Shown piece by piece: positions 24,469-31,726 of a DNA stretch of 64,000 nucleotides. Position numbers and translations under genes: made by a program. The notes under the pieces are model-generated. The model ran no database searches. It was given only the letters and a program-made list of their open reading frames with translations, and was not told where the DNA came from. Source of the stretch: VRUE01 sp035557635 (lineage in GTDB: Bacteria > Actinomycetota > Thermoleophilia > Solirubrobacterales > 70-9); NCBI GenBank assembly GCA_035557635.1, contig DATMDR010000046.1, forward strand, positions 1 to 64,000. The letters are read 5' to 3'. Each line of letters begins with the position of its first letter. The first letter of the stretch is position 1.

Positions 24469-25221
24469 GTGGACATAGGGATTGGAGCGACCCTTCGCGA
24501 GGCGAGAAATCGCCGCAAAGTCGATCTTTCCGAGGTCGAAGCCGCTACCCGGATCCGAATTCGCTACCTGCGGGCGATCGAGGGCGAGGACTGGGACGTC
24601 TTGCCTGGCGACGTGTATATCCGCAGCTTCATCCGTACATATGCCTCCTACCTGGGGCTCGACGGCGAGCGGCTCGCCGACGACTACAGGCGCAGCGTCG
24701 CGGCGACCCCGGCGGGCGCCGATGCCGCGGCGGCGATTCGTCGTCCGGTCGCCCCTCGGTCGCAACCACGCGGCCGCGTGGTTGCCGCGGCTGTGGTGGT
24801 GGCGCTGATTGGGCTGATAGTCGGCATCGGCCTCTTCACCGGCGATGAGGATCCAGCGGTGACGGTGGACCGCGAGCCCAGCGGCGCCGTCAATGCCGAG
24901 GAGCCGGTAGCACCGCCGCCGACCAGGGCCTCGCAGCCGGGCCTCTCGCTCGAGCTGGCCGCCACCGCGGAAGTCTGGGTCTGCGTGCTCGACGGCCGGG
25001 GGGAACCGCTGGTCGACGGTCAGATCCTCACCGAAGGGGCACAGGAGGGCCCCTTCCGCTCCGGTAGCTTCACCGTCTCCTTCGGCAACGGTGAGGTCTC
25101 GATGAGGATCGACGGCAAGGAAGCGGAAATCCCGGCGACGTCAAGTCCGGTCGGCTACGCGATCGGCGAGGACGGCGGGCTCGAGCCGCTCGACGACAGC
25201 GAAAGGCCGACCTGCCTGTGA
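24469..25221 (+). CDS. RodZ-like helix-turn-helix membrane protein
   Basis: The 250-residue protein has an N-terminal HTH_25 domain (LREARNRRKVDLSEVEAATRI through LPGDVYIRSFIRTYASYLGLD). A basic linker, one transmembrane segment (about residues 101-120) and an extracytoplasmic beta-rich domain (residues 160-240) follow. This is the RodZ layout; RodZ links MreB to the membrane in rods. It sits between ftsK and cinA, where pgsA lies in many actinobacteria. The GTG follows a CACAAT box (24457-24462) by six bases. Confidence 0.85.
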   Translation: MDIGIGATLREARNRRKVDLSEVEAATRIRIRYLRAIEGEDWDVLPGDVYIRSFIRTYASYLGLDGERLADDYRRSVAATPAGADAAAAIRRPVAPRSQPRGRVVAAAVVVALIGLIVGIGLFTGDEDPAVTVDREPSGAVNAEEPVAPPPTRASQPGLSLELAATAEVWVCVLDGRGEPLVDGQILTEGAQEGPFRSGSFTVSFGNGEVSMRIDGKEAEIPATSSPVGYAIGEDGGLEPLDDSERPTCL

Positions 25222-26498
25222 CTCAGGTGCGGGCGGGAGTGGTGGTTACCGGGACCGAGGTCCTGACCGGCCGGATCGCGGACCGCAACGGTCCCTGGAT
25301 CTCCGAGCGACTGGCCGAGCTGGGCATCGAGGTCGCTCACATCCTCGTCGTCGGCGACCGGCCGGACGACCTGGAGGCGGCGCTCCGCTTCATGGCGGCG
25401 GAGGGGATGGACCTGATCGTCACCTCGGGCGGGCTGGGGCCGACCGCGGACGACCTGACCGCGGAGGTGGTCGCGCGCTTCGCCGGGCGCGAGCTCGTCC
25501 TCGACGAGGGGATGGAGGAGAAGATCGCCGCCATCCTCAGCGTCTTCGCGCAACGAGTCAAAGTCGACGCAGAGGCGCTGCGAGTGGCGAACCGCAAGCA
25601 GGCGATGGTGCCGGAGGGCTCGATCGCGCTCGACCCGGTCGGCACGGCGCCGGGCCTGGTGGTGCCCGCCGACGGTCGCGTGGTCATCGTCCTGCCGGGC
25701 CCGCCGCGCGAGCTTCAGCCGATGTGGCCGGCGGCGCTGGCCCCGGAGCCGGTACAGGCTGTCCTCGCACGGGCCACGCCGCTGCACGGCTACACGCTGC
25801 GGATGTTCGGTATCCCCGAGTCGGAGATCGCCAAGAGCCTGCGGGAGATCGAGGCCGAGGGGACCGAGGTCTCCGCGGTCGAGGTCACCACCTGCCTGCG
25901 CCGCGGCGAGATCGAGGTCGACGTCCGCTACCGCTCCGAGGCCGAGACTGTGGCGGAGGCGCTGCGCGCCGGCTTGCGCGAGCGCCACGAGCGCCACCTG
26001 TTCAGCCTCGACGGGGAAACGATCGACGCCCAGGTCGCCGGCCTGCTCGGGGGGCGCCGACTCGGCCTGGCCGAGTCGTGCAGCGGCGGTCTGCTGGCGG
26101 CGCGGATCACCAACCTCCCCGGCGCCTCGGCGTACCTGGCCGGCGGCGTCGTCGCCTACTCGAATCAGGCGAAGGAGGAGCTGCTGGGCGTCGACGCCGG
26201 CCTGATCGAGACCCACGGGGCGGTCTCTCCCCAGGTCGCCGAGGCGATGGCGGTCGGGGCCCTGGAGCGCTTCGGCGCCGACGTCGCGGTCTCGATCACC
26301 GGAGTTGCCGGGCCGGACGGGGGCACGGAGGACAAGCCGGTCGGCTACGTCTGCTTCAACGCTCTTCTCGCCGATGGGGCCAGCATCGCCCGCGATCCGC
26401 TCATCCCCGGGGGCCGCGCCGACATTCGCGAGCGCTCGGCCCTGGTCGGCATGCACCTGCTGCGGCTGCTGTTGGGTGGCGGCGAGGCGCCTCTCTAG
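25218..26498 (+). CDS. cinA: CinA-family protein (NMN deamidase / competence-damage inducible)
   Basis: Residues 1-165 form the molybdopterin-binding-like COG1058 domain (TGTEVLTGRIADRNG, TSGGLGPTADD, LPGPPREL). Residues 265-420 form the CinA C-terminal domain, which in other bacteria deamidates nicotinamide mononucleotide (LAESCSGGLLAARIT, SITGVAGPDGGTEDKPVG). The gene overlaps the RodZ-like gene by GTGA. The cinA-thpR-recA order is conserved in many Gram-positive bacteria and hints at shared expression. Confidence 0.94.
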   Translation: MTQVRAGVVVTGTEVLTGRIADRNGPWISERLAELGIEVAHILVVGDRPDDLEAALRFMAAEGMDLIVTSGGLGPTADDLTAEVVARFAGRELVLDEGMEEKIAAILSVFAQRVKVDAEALRVANRKQAMVPEGSIALDPVGTAPGLVVPADGRVVIVLPGPPRELQPMWPAALAPEPVQAVLARATPLHGYTLRMFGIPESEIAKSLREIEAEGTEVSAVEVTTCLRRGEIEVDVRYRSEAETVAEALRAGLRERHERHLFSLDGETIDAQVAGLLGGRRLGLAESCSGGLLAARITNLPGASAYLAGGVVAYSNQAKEELLGVDAGLIETHGAVSPQVAEAMAVGALERFGADVAVSITGVAGPDGGTEDKPVGYVCFNALLADGASIARDPLIPGGRADIRERSALVGMHLLRLLLGGGEAPL

Positions 26499-26568
26499 CG
26501 CCTTTCGGCACGCACTTTTCACACCGGTGCGTTGTCTTGCGCGTCCGCTCGCCGTAGCGTGGCGTGCA

Positions 26569-27156
26569 ATGGCGAAGGAGAGGCTGAAGAGCCCGCGGGC
26601 GCGTTTGTTCATCGCTCTCGACCTGCCCGACTCGGTCAAGGCGGGGATCGAGGCTTGGGGGCGCGAGGAGCTGAACGACCCGGCCTTGCGTCCCGTGCGG
26701 CACGATGCGCTTCACGTCACGCTGGCCTTTCTCGGCTTCCGGGCTGAGAGGGAGATTCCCCGGCTGGCCGAGATCGTCGAAGGGAGCGGGGGCCCTGCGC
26801 CTCGAATCGAGCTGGGGGAGCCGGTCGGCAAGCCCTCGCTGAGCCGCGCCCGCCTTTTCGCCCTACCGGTCGTCTCGCCGGCGGCGGTCACGCTGCAGGC
26901 TGAGCTCGAGGGGAAGCTGGCGTCGGAGCGGCTCTACGAGCCGGAGAAGCGCCCATTCTGGCCCCACGTCACCGTTGCGAGGGTGCGACCACAGGGGCGT
27001 GAGTCAAAGCGGCCCACCCGCCTGTCCAAGCCCCCCGGCGGGCTTCCGCAGAAGCTGTTGCAGCCGTTCAGTGGCGTCCGGATGACGCTCTACCTTTCCA
27101 AACTCCAGCCGCAGGGTGCGCAATACACCCCGCTGGCCCAAGTCAAGCTGAGGTGA
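26569..27156 (+). CDS. thpR: RNA 2',3'-cyclic phosphodiesterase (2H family)
   Basis: The 195-residue 2H phosphoesterase has both catalytic histidine motifs, HVTLAFLG and HVTVARV. The family opens 2',3'-cyclic phosphates and can join tRNA halves in vitro; its physiological role is unclear. TAGCGT (26555-26560) ends eight bases before the ATG, indicating leaderless transcription. recA begins six bases after the stop, so the two are probably co-transcribed. Confidence 0.92.
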   Translation: MAKERLKSPRARLFIALDLPDSVKAGIEAWGREELNDPALRPVRHDALHVTLAFLGFRAEREIPRLAEIVEGSGGPAPRIELGEPVGKPSLSRARLFALPVVSPAAVTLQAELEGKLASERLYEPEKRPFWPHVTVARVRPQGRESKRPTRLSKPPGGLPQKLLQPFSGVRMTLYLSKLQPQGAQYTPLAQVKLR

Positions 27157-27161
27157 GAGAG

Positions 27162-28271
27162 ATGGCAGACAAGAAAACGACTTTGAAGGACGCCTCGGCG
27201 AAGGAGGCAAAAGCCAAGGATGCCGCGCTGGAGAACGCGGTCACCGGCATCAAAAGGGAGTTCGGCGAGGGCATCTTGATGCGTCTCGGCACCGACAACG
27301 CGCTGCCCGTCGAGGCGATCCCTACCGGCTCGCTAGCGCTCGACTTGGCGCTCGGCATCGGCGGCGTGCCACGGGGCCGAATGGTTGAGATCTACGGCCC
27401 CGAGTCCTCGGGCAAGACGACGCTGATCTATCACATCATCGCTGAGGCCCAGGCGCTCGGTGGAGTCTGCGTCTTCATCGACACCGAGCACGCGATGGAC
27501 CCGATCTACGCCAGGGCGATCGGCGTCGACACCGACGAGCTGCTCGTCTCCCAGCCCGACTTCGGCGAGCAGGCGCTGCAGATCGCTGACCGCCTGATCG
27601 CCTCGACCGCGATCGACGTCGTCGCGATCGACTCCGTCGCGGCGCTGACGCCAAAAGCAGAGCTGGAAGGGCAGATCGGAGACCAGACCGTCGGCCTCCA
27701 GGCCCGCCTGATGTCGCAGGCGATGCGCAAGCTTGCCGGCAACCTCAACCGCACCAACACCGTCTGCCTCTTCACCAACCAGATCCGCGAAAAGGTCGGC
27801 GTCCAGTTCGGCTCGCCGGAGACGCAGCCGGGAGGGCGGGCGCTGAAGTTCGCTGCCTCGCAGCGCCTCGACATCCGCCGCATCGAAACCCTCAAGGAAG
27901 GGACCGAGGCGGTCGGCAACCGGGCGCGGGTCAAGGTCGTCAAGAACAAGGTGGCGGCGCCGTTTCGCCAGGCCGAGTTCGACATTGAGTACGGGACCGG
28001 CATCTCCCGCGAGGGCGAGCTGCTCGACTTCGGCATCGAGCACGACCTGGTTCGCAAGTCGGGCGCCTTCTTCTCCTACGGCGAGATCCGGCTCGGCCAG
28101 GGGCGCAACAACGCCAAGCAGTTCCTCGCCGAGAACAAAGACCTCGCCAGCGAGATCGAGGCCAAGATCCGTGCTGCGCTGGGGATTGGCGCCGAAGGGG
28201 CGACGGTGGAGGTCGCGCCTGCGGCCGAGGCCGAGGCAGCTCCGCCTGAGGCCGAGGCGCAGGCTGCGTAG
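27162..28271 (+). CDS. recA: Recombinase RecA
   Basis: RecA is the ATP-dependent strand-exchange protein and co-protease for LexA. Walker A is GPESSGKTTL; FIDTEHAMDP, IDSVAALTPKAELEG, TNQIREKVGVQFGSPE and the PGGRALKF region are intact. The 369 residues end in an Ala/Glu-rich tail. ATG 27162 follows a GAGGTG SD; a GTG at 27153 is in frame. I see no actinobacterial SOS box (CGAAC-N4-GTTCG type) near recA or upstream of thpR. recX does not follow. Confidence 0.97.
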   Translation: MADKKTTLKDASAKEAKAKDAALENAVTGIKREFGEGILMRLGTDNALPVEAIPTGSLALDLALGIGGVPRGRMVEIYGPESSGKTTLIYHIIAEAQALGGVCVFIDTEHAMDPIYARAIGVDTDELLVSQPDFGEQALQIADRLIASTAIDVVAIDSVAALTPKAELEGQIGDQTVGLQARLMSQAMRKLAGNLNRTNTVCLFTNQIREKVGVQFGSPETQPGGRALKFAASQRLDIRRIETLKEGTEAVGNRARVKVVKNKVAAPFRQAEFDIEYGTGISREGELLDFGIEHDLVRKSGAFFSYGEIRLGQGRNNAKQFLAENKDLASEIEAKIRAALGIGAEGATVEVAPAAEAEAAPPEAEAQAA

Positions 28272-28303
28272 ACCGCGGGCCAGCGTTTAGGATTCCGCCG
28301 CAG

Positions 28304-28573
28304 ATGAGCAACGGCGACCTCTTCTACATATTCGGGATCGTGCTCGCGGTCTCGGCCGTAGTGGTCACATTCCTCGGCCTGCGCGTGAAGGGCTTCCCGG
28401 GGCGTTTGGGGCCGGTCGTCGTCCTCTGGTTCGTGGTCTTCGTCGTCGGCTCGGCGACCTTCTCGGTGCTGCATTCCCAGGACGAGGAAGAGCACCATGA
28501 GCAGGAGGTCGGGCTCGAACACGCGACGGAGGAAGCCGAAGAGGAGGCTGCCGACATCGAGGCAGCCGAGTAG
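28304..28573 (+). CDS. Small membrane protein with acidic tail, unknown function
   Basis: The 89-residue protein has two predicted membrane helices (about residues 5-25 and 36-57) joined by a short basic loop (GLRVKGFPGRLG). A strongly acidic, His-containing tail (DEEEHHEQE) follows. I do not recognise a named family. TAGGAT (28288-28293), ten bases before the ATG, suggests leaderless expression. It occupies the place of recX between recA and miaB. Confidence 0.75.
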   Translation: MSNGDLFYIFGIVLAVSAVVVTFLGLRVKGFPGRLGPVVVLWFVVFVVGSATFSVLHSQDEEEHHEQEVGLEHATEEAEEEAADIEAAE

Positions 28574-28606
28574 GCGTCCGCAAACCGGCGCATCTCGGGA
28601 CGCCTA
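28571..28606. repeat. Hairpin before miaB with CGGCGCATCTC loop
   Basis: Perfect 9-bp arms TAGGCGTCC/GGACGCCTA (28571-28579 and 28598-28606) enclose an 18-nt loop containing CGGCGCATCTC. The same 11-mer is in the loop of a hairpin at 51736-51768 whose arms differ. It supplies the stop codon of the upstream gene and lies just before the miaB start. Confidence 0.5.
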
Positions 28607-28621
28607 TTAGAGTTTCTGTTC

Positions 28622-29875
28622 ATGCCCAGCTTTCACGTAACCACGTTCGGCTGTCAGATGAACGTGCATGACTCCGAGCGCATGCGCGGGATGCTCGAGT
28701 CGCTGGGGTACGCGGAGGCTCCCAGCCGCGATCAGGCCGACCTCATCCTCTTCAACACCTGCTCGATCCGCGAGTCGGCGGACAGCCGCTTCGTCGCCCA
28801 CCTGGGCGAGGCGAAGCGGCTCAAGTCCGAAGACCCGGAGCGAGTGGTCGGGGTCGGCGGCTGCTGGGCGCAATCGGTCAAGGACGAGGTCTTCCAGCGC
28901 TTCCCCTTCGTCGACGTCGCCTTCGGCCCGGGCCAGATCCACAAGCTCGCCGAGTTCCTCAACTCGGACTCGCTGACGGCGCAGGGCTACTTCGAGTTCG
29001 AGGACTTCTCCGGCCACCTGCCGACCCGCCGCGAGCGCGAGTTCCAAGGCTGGCTGCAGATCTCGCAGGGCTGCAACTGCAAGTGCGCGTACTGCATCGT
29101 CCCCTCGACCCGGGGGCGCGAGGTGAGCCGCGACCCCGGCGAGCTGGTCGCCGAGGCGGAGGCCCTGGCTGCGGACGGGGTCCGCGAGGTGACCCTGCTG
29201 GGACAGAACGTCAACAGCTACGGGCGCGACTTGCCGCAGGAGGCACGGATCACCTTTTCCGAGTTGCTGGCGAGGATCGATGCGGTGGAGGGGGTGGACC
29301 GCATCCGCTACACCAGCCCGCACCCGAAGGACATGCGCGAGGACGTAATCCGCGCCCACGCCGAGCTGCCCTCCCTCTGCGAGCACATCCACCTGCCGCT
29401 CCAAGCGGGCTCCAGCGCCGTGCTCAAGCGCATGCGCCGCACCTACGATCGTCAGCGCTACATGGACCGCGTCGCGCTGATTCGCGAGCACGTTCCCGAC
29501 TGCGCGATCACCACCGACATCATCGTCGGCTTCCCCGGCGAGACCGAGGCAGACTTCGAGCAGACGATGGAAGTGGTCGACGAGGTCGGCTACGACGGCG
29601 CCTTCACCTTCGTCTTCTCGCCACGCCGCGAAACCGAGGCGGCGGGGATGGGCGAGCAGATATCGCACCCGGTCAAGCGAGCGCGGATGGAGCGCCTGGT
29701 CGAGCTGGTGCAGCGGCGGGCTACGGAGCGGGCGGAGCGGTTCGTCGACCGCGAGCTGGAGGTGCTGGTCGAAGGGCCCAGCCGGACCGACCCGTCGCGG
29801 CTGCGGGGGAAACGCGGCATAACAAGACGGTCCACTTCGAAGGGCTCGCCAGTCCTGGAGAACTCGTCGACGTGA
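28622..29875 (+). CDS. miaB: tRNA-2-methylthio-N6-dimethylallyladenosine synthase (frameshifted in TRAM domain)
   Basis: MiaB is the radical-SAM methylthiotransferase acting on i6A37 of tRNA. The N-terminal cluster cysteines (TFGCQMN, NTCSIRES, GGCWAQ), the radical-SAM motif CNCKCAYC and GLQ-type HLPLQAGSS region are present. The reading frame stays normal to about 29809, then diverges after GGGGGAAA. The expected TRAM residues (TRHNKTVHFEGL...GELVDVKIEAA) continue in another frame from 29812 to a stop at 29943. One base seems to be missing near 29805-29812. It could be an assembly error, a real mutation or recoding. Confidence 0.88.
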   Translation: MPSFHVTTFGCQMNVHDSERMRGMLESLGYAEAPSRDQADLILFNTCSIRESADSRFVAHLGEAKRLKSEDPERVVGVGGCWAQSVKDEVFQRFPFVDVAFGPGQIHKLAEFLNSDSLTAQGYFEFEDFSGHLPTRREREFQGWLQISQGCNCKCAYCIVPSTRGREVSRDPGELVAEAEALAADGVREVTLLGQNVNSYGRDLPQEARITFSELLARIDAVEGVDRIRYTSPHPKDMREDVIRAHAELPSLCEHIHLPLQAGSSAVLKRMRRTYDRQRYMDRVALIREHVPDCAITTDIIVGFPGETEADFEQTMEVVDEVGYDGAFTFVFSPRRETEAAGMGEQISHPVKRARMERLVELVQRRATERAERFVDRELEVLVEGPSRTDPSRLRGKRGITRRSTSKGSPVLENSST

Positions 29876-29943
29876 AGATCGAAGCTGCCACCTCAACATC
29901 GTTGAGTGGGGTGGCGGCACAGCCCATATCGCAGCTGGTGTAG
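29812..29943 (+). other. Out-of-frame remainder of the miaB TRAM domain
   Basis: Translation in the frame of base 29812 gives TRHNKTVHFEGLASPGEL and then VDVKIEAATSTSLSG, a good match to the end of MiaB proteins. It has no start of its own. The stop at 29941-29943 touches the left arm of the palindromic element at 29942. Confidence 0.75.
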
Positions 29944-30055
29944 GGCGGTGTCGGCACCACCCTGCACTCAACTTTTTCGGTGGGGCGGAAGTGGCGAGGC
30001 TCCAGCCGGACGCCGAAAAAGTACAAGCCGTTCCGGGTAGCGCCGACACCGCCCT
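29942..30055. repeat. Nested palindromic element, family P3, between miaB and miaA
   Basis: Outer arms 29942-29955 (AGGGCGGTGTCGGC) and 30042-30055 are perfect 14-bp inverted repeats. Inner arms ACTTTTTCGG (29971-29980) and CCGAAAAAGT (30013-30022) are a perfect 10 bp. The design matches families P1 and P2, but the sequence is unrelated and only one copy is seen. A CCACCTCAAC/GTTGAG-TGGGGTGG imperfect hairpin lies just upstream near 29887-29914. Confidence 0.7.
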
Positions 30056-30068
30056 TCACCGAGCGCCG

Positions 30069-30800
30069 ATGCACATAATCGCCATATTCGGGCCGACCGG
30101 GGTCGGCAAGACCGGTGTCACCATCGAGTTGGCGGAGCTGCTTCGTAGCCGGGGCGAGGATCCAGTGGCGATCTCCTGCGATGCATTGCAGGTCTATGAG
30201 GGGCTTGGCGCGCTCACTGGCGTCGCCACCACTGAGGAGCAGGCAAGGCTGGAGCATCGGTTGGTGGGGTTCGTTCCGGTTTCTCAGCCGTTTTCGGTCG
30301 GGGACTACATGCCTTTGGCGCATGCTGAGATCGATGCGGCGCTTGAGGCGGGTAGGCGGCCGATGATGGTGGGAGGGACGGGCCTCTACCTGAGGGCAGC
30401 GCTTGCGGAGCTGTCGCTGGTCAAGGCGCCGCCGGAAAGCGAGGACTCGGAGCTGTGGTCTCCGGAGACTCGTCACCCGACGACGATCTTCGGCTTGGAC
30501 ATGGACCGGGTGGCGCTCTACGAGCGGATCGACGCCCGCACCGAGGCGATCGTCGCCGCCGGCGCCCGCGAGGAGGTGGTCGCGGCGGAAGCGAAGGGGC
30601 CCTCGCGCACGGCCCGCGTCGCCCTCGGCTTCGACGAGCTGCTCGCCGGCGACGTCGAGTCGATGAAGAAACGCTCGCGCAACTACGCCCGCCGCCAGCT
30701 CACCTGGATGCGCAAGATCCCCAACCTGCGCTGGATCGATCGCGGCGACCGTGACGACGCCGCCGTCGCCGCCGAGATGGCCGCCTCGCTCTCCGAATAG
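30069..30800 (+). CDS. miaA: tRNA dimethylallyltransferase, compact form
   Basis: MiaA adds the dimethylallyl group to A37 of tRNA, the substrate of MiaB. The P-loop GPTGVGKT, CDALQVYEGL, GGTGLYLRAAL and the C-terminal RRQLTWMRKIPNLRWID are present. At 243 residues it is about 60-70 short of typical enzymes. The gap falls between GGTGLYLRAALAEL and PTTIFGLDMDR, where other MiaA proteins carry a helical insertion domain. ATG 30069 lies at the family start; in-frame codons upstream are in the palindrome. Confidence 0.88.
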   Translation: MHIIAIFGPTGVGKTGVTIELAELLRSRGEDPVAISCDALQVYEGLGALTGVATTEEQARLEHRLVGFVPVSQPFSVGDYMPLAHAEIDAALEAGRRPMMVGGTGLYLRAALAELSLVKAPPESEDSELWSPETRHPTTIFGLDMDRVALYERIDARTEAIVAAGAREEVVAAEAKGPSRTARVALGFDELLAGDVESMKKRSRNYARRQLTWMRKIPNLRWIDRGDRDDAAVAAEMAASLSE

Positions 30801-30812
30801 GCTGCGCCGCGA

Positions 30813-31652
30813 ATGCGATTCGAGAAGTGGCAGGCGCTGGGCAACGACTACCTGATCTTCGAGGCGGACCAGCTGCCATGGGAGCTGACCGCGGCGCGGG
30901 TGCGGCGGATCTGCGACCCACACTTCGGCCTCGGCACCGATGGCGTCCTGCTGCTCTCGCGCAGCGACGACCCGGCGTTCGTCGCCGAGCTGCGCATCTT
31001 CAACCCCGACGGCTCCGAGGCCGAGCTCTCGGGGAACGGGGCGCGGGAGGCGATCCTCTACCTGCGCCGTCACGGCTGGACCGAAGCGGACACCTTCTCG
31101 GTCCTCACAGCCGCGGGCGCGGTCACGCCGACGATCATCTCCGAGCGGACCTGTTCGGTCGAGATGGGGCGGGCGGCAACCGCTTCCAAGGACTTCCCCT
31201 CCGGGAGGGCCGACGGCAAGGGAGCGCTGACCGCCGCCGGCCGCGAGTGGGCCTTCCAGCACATCTCGATCGGCAACCCCCAGTGCGCGATCGACGTCGG
31301 CGACGAGCTGGAGCAGCTCGACCTGGCCGCGATCGGACCGGGAATCGAAGGTCACGAGCTGTTCCCCAACCGGACCAACGTCTCCTTCCTGGCGGTCGAG
31401 GGAAGCAGGGTGCGGGCGCGGATCTTCGAGCGCGGAGTGGGGGAGACGCTCTCCTCCGGAACCGGTGCCAGCGGTGCCGCGATCACCGCCTTTCTCCGCG
31501 GCGCATCAAGCCCGATCACGGTCGAGCTCGACGGCGGCGAGCTCGAGGTCGAGATATCCGACGACCTCGACGTGCGCCTCAGCGGCTGGGCCGAGCCGGT
31601 CTGCTCCGGCGAGCTCTCGCCGGAGCTGCTCCAGGCGCTCGCCGACCTCTAG
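30813..31652 (+). CDS. Diaminopimelate epimerase-like protein lacking both catalytic cysteines
   Basis: The 279-residue fold is DapF-like: FEKWQALGNDYLI at the start, RIFNPDGSEAEL, the middle IGNPQCAI and the C-terminal RGVGETLSSGTGAS. DapF epimerises LL- to meso-diaminopimelate with two cysteines, Cys73 and Cys217 in E. coli. Here the equivalents are Ser73 (codon TCG, 31029-31031) and Ser215 (TCC, 31455-31457). The active-site Asn and Glu surroundings look retained. It lies between miaA and dapL, the dapF place in actinobacteria. Activity as an epimerase is doubtful; another isomerase role is possible. Confidence 0.85.
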   Translation: MRFEKWQALGNDYLIFEADQLPWELTAARVRRICDPHFGLGTDGVLLLSRSDDPAFVAELRIFNPDGSEAELSGNGAREAILYLRRHGWTEADTFSVLTAAGAVTPTIISERTCSVEMGRAATASKDFPSGRADGKGALTAAGREWAFQHISIGNPQCAIDVGDELEQLDLAAIGPGIEGHELFPNRTNVSFLAVEGSRVRARIFERGVGETLSSGTGASGAAITAFLRGASSPITVELDGGELEVEISDDLDVRLSGWAEPVCSGELSPELLQALADL

Positions 31653-31661
31653 GGTGCCCGT

Positions 31662-31720
31662 GTGAGCGCGGAGCGAGCAAGCGTGCATATCTGATTCTTC
31701 GCGCCGCGAGCGAAGCGCGA
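31662..31720 (+). repeat. Dispersed repeat R, copy 2, upstream of dapL
   Basis: The copy is almost identical to that at 10759 except for TGG to TGA (31692-31694), which ends the micro-ORF after MSAERASVHI. It begins ten bases after the dapF-like stop and ends seven bases before the dapL ATG. It is in the same orientation as the other copies. Confidence 0.8.
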
Positions 31721-31726
31721 AACGTT

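Noticed and set aside
27120..27162. SOS box for recA
   Set aside because: No CGAAC-N4-GTTCG-like sequence was found upstream of recA, thpR or dinB. recA follows thpR by only six bases.
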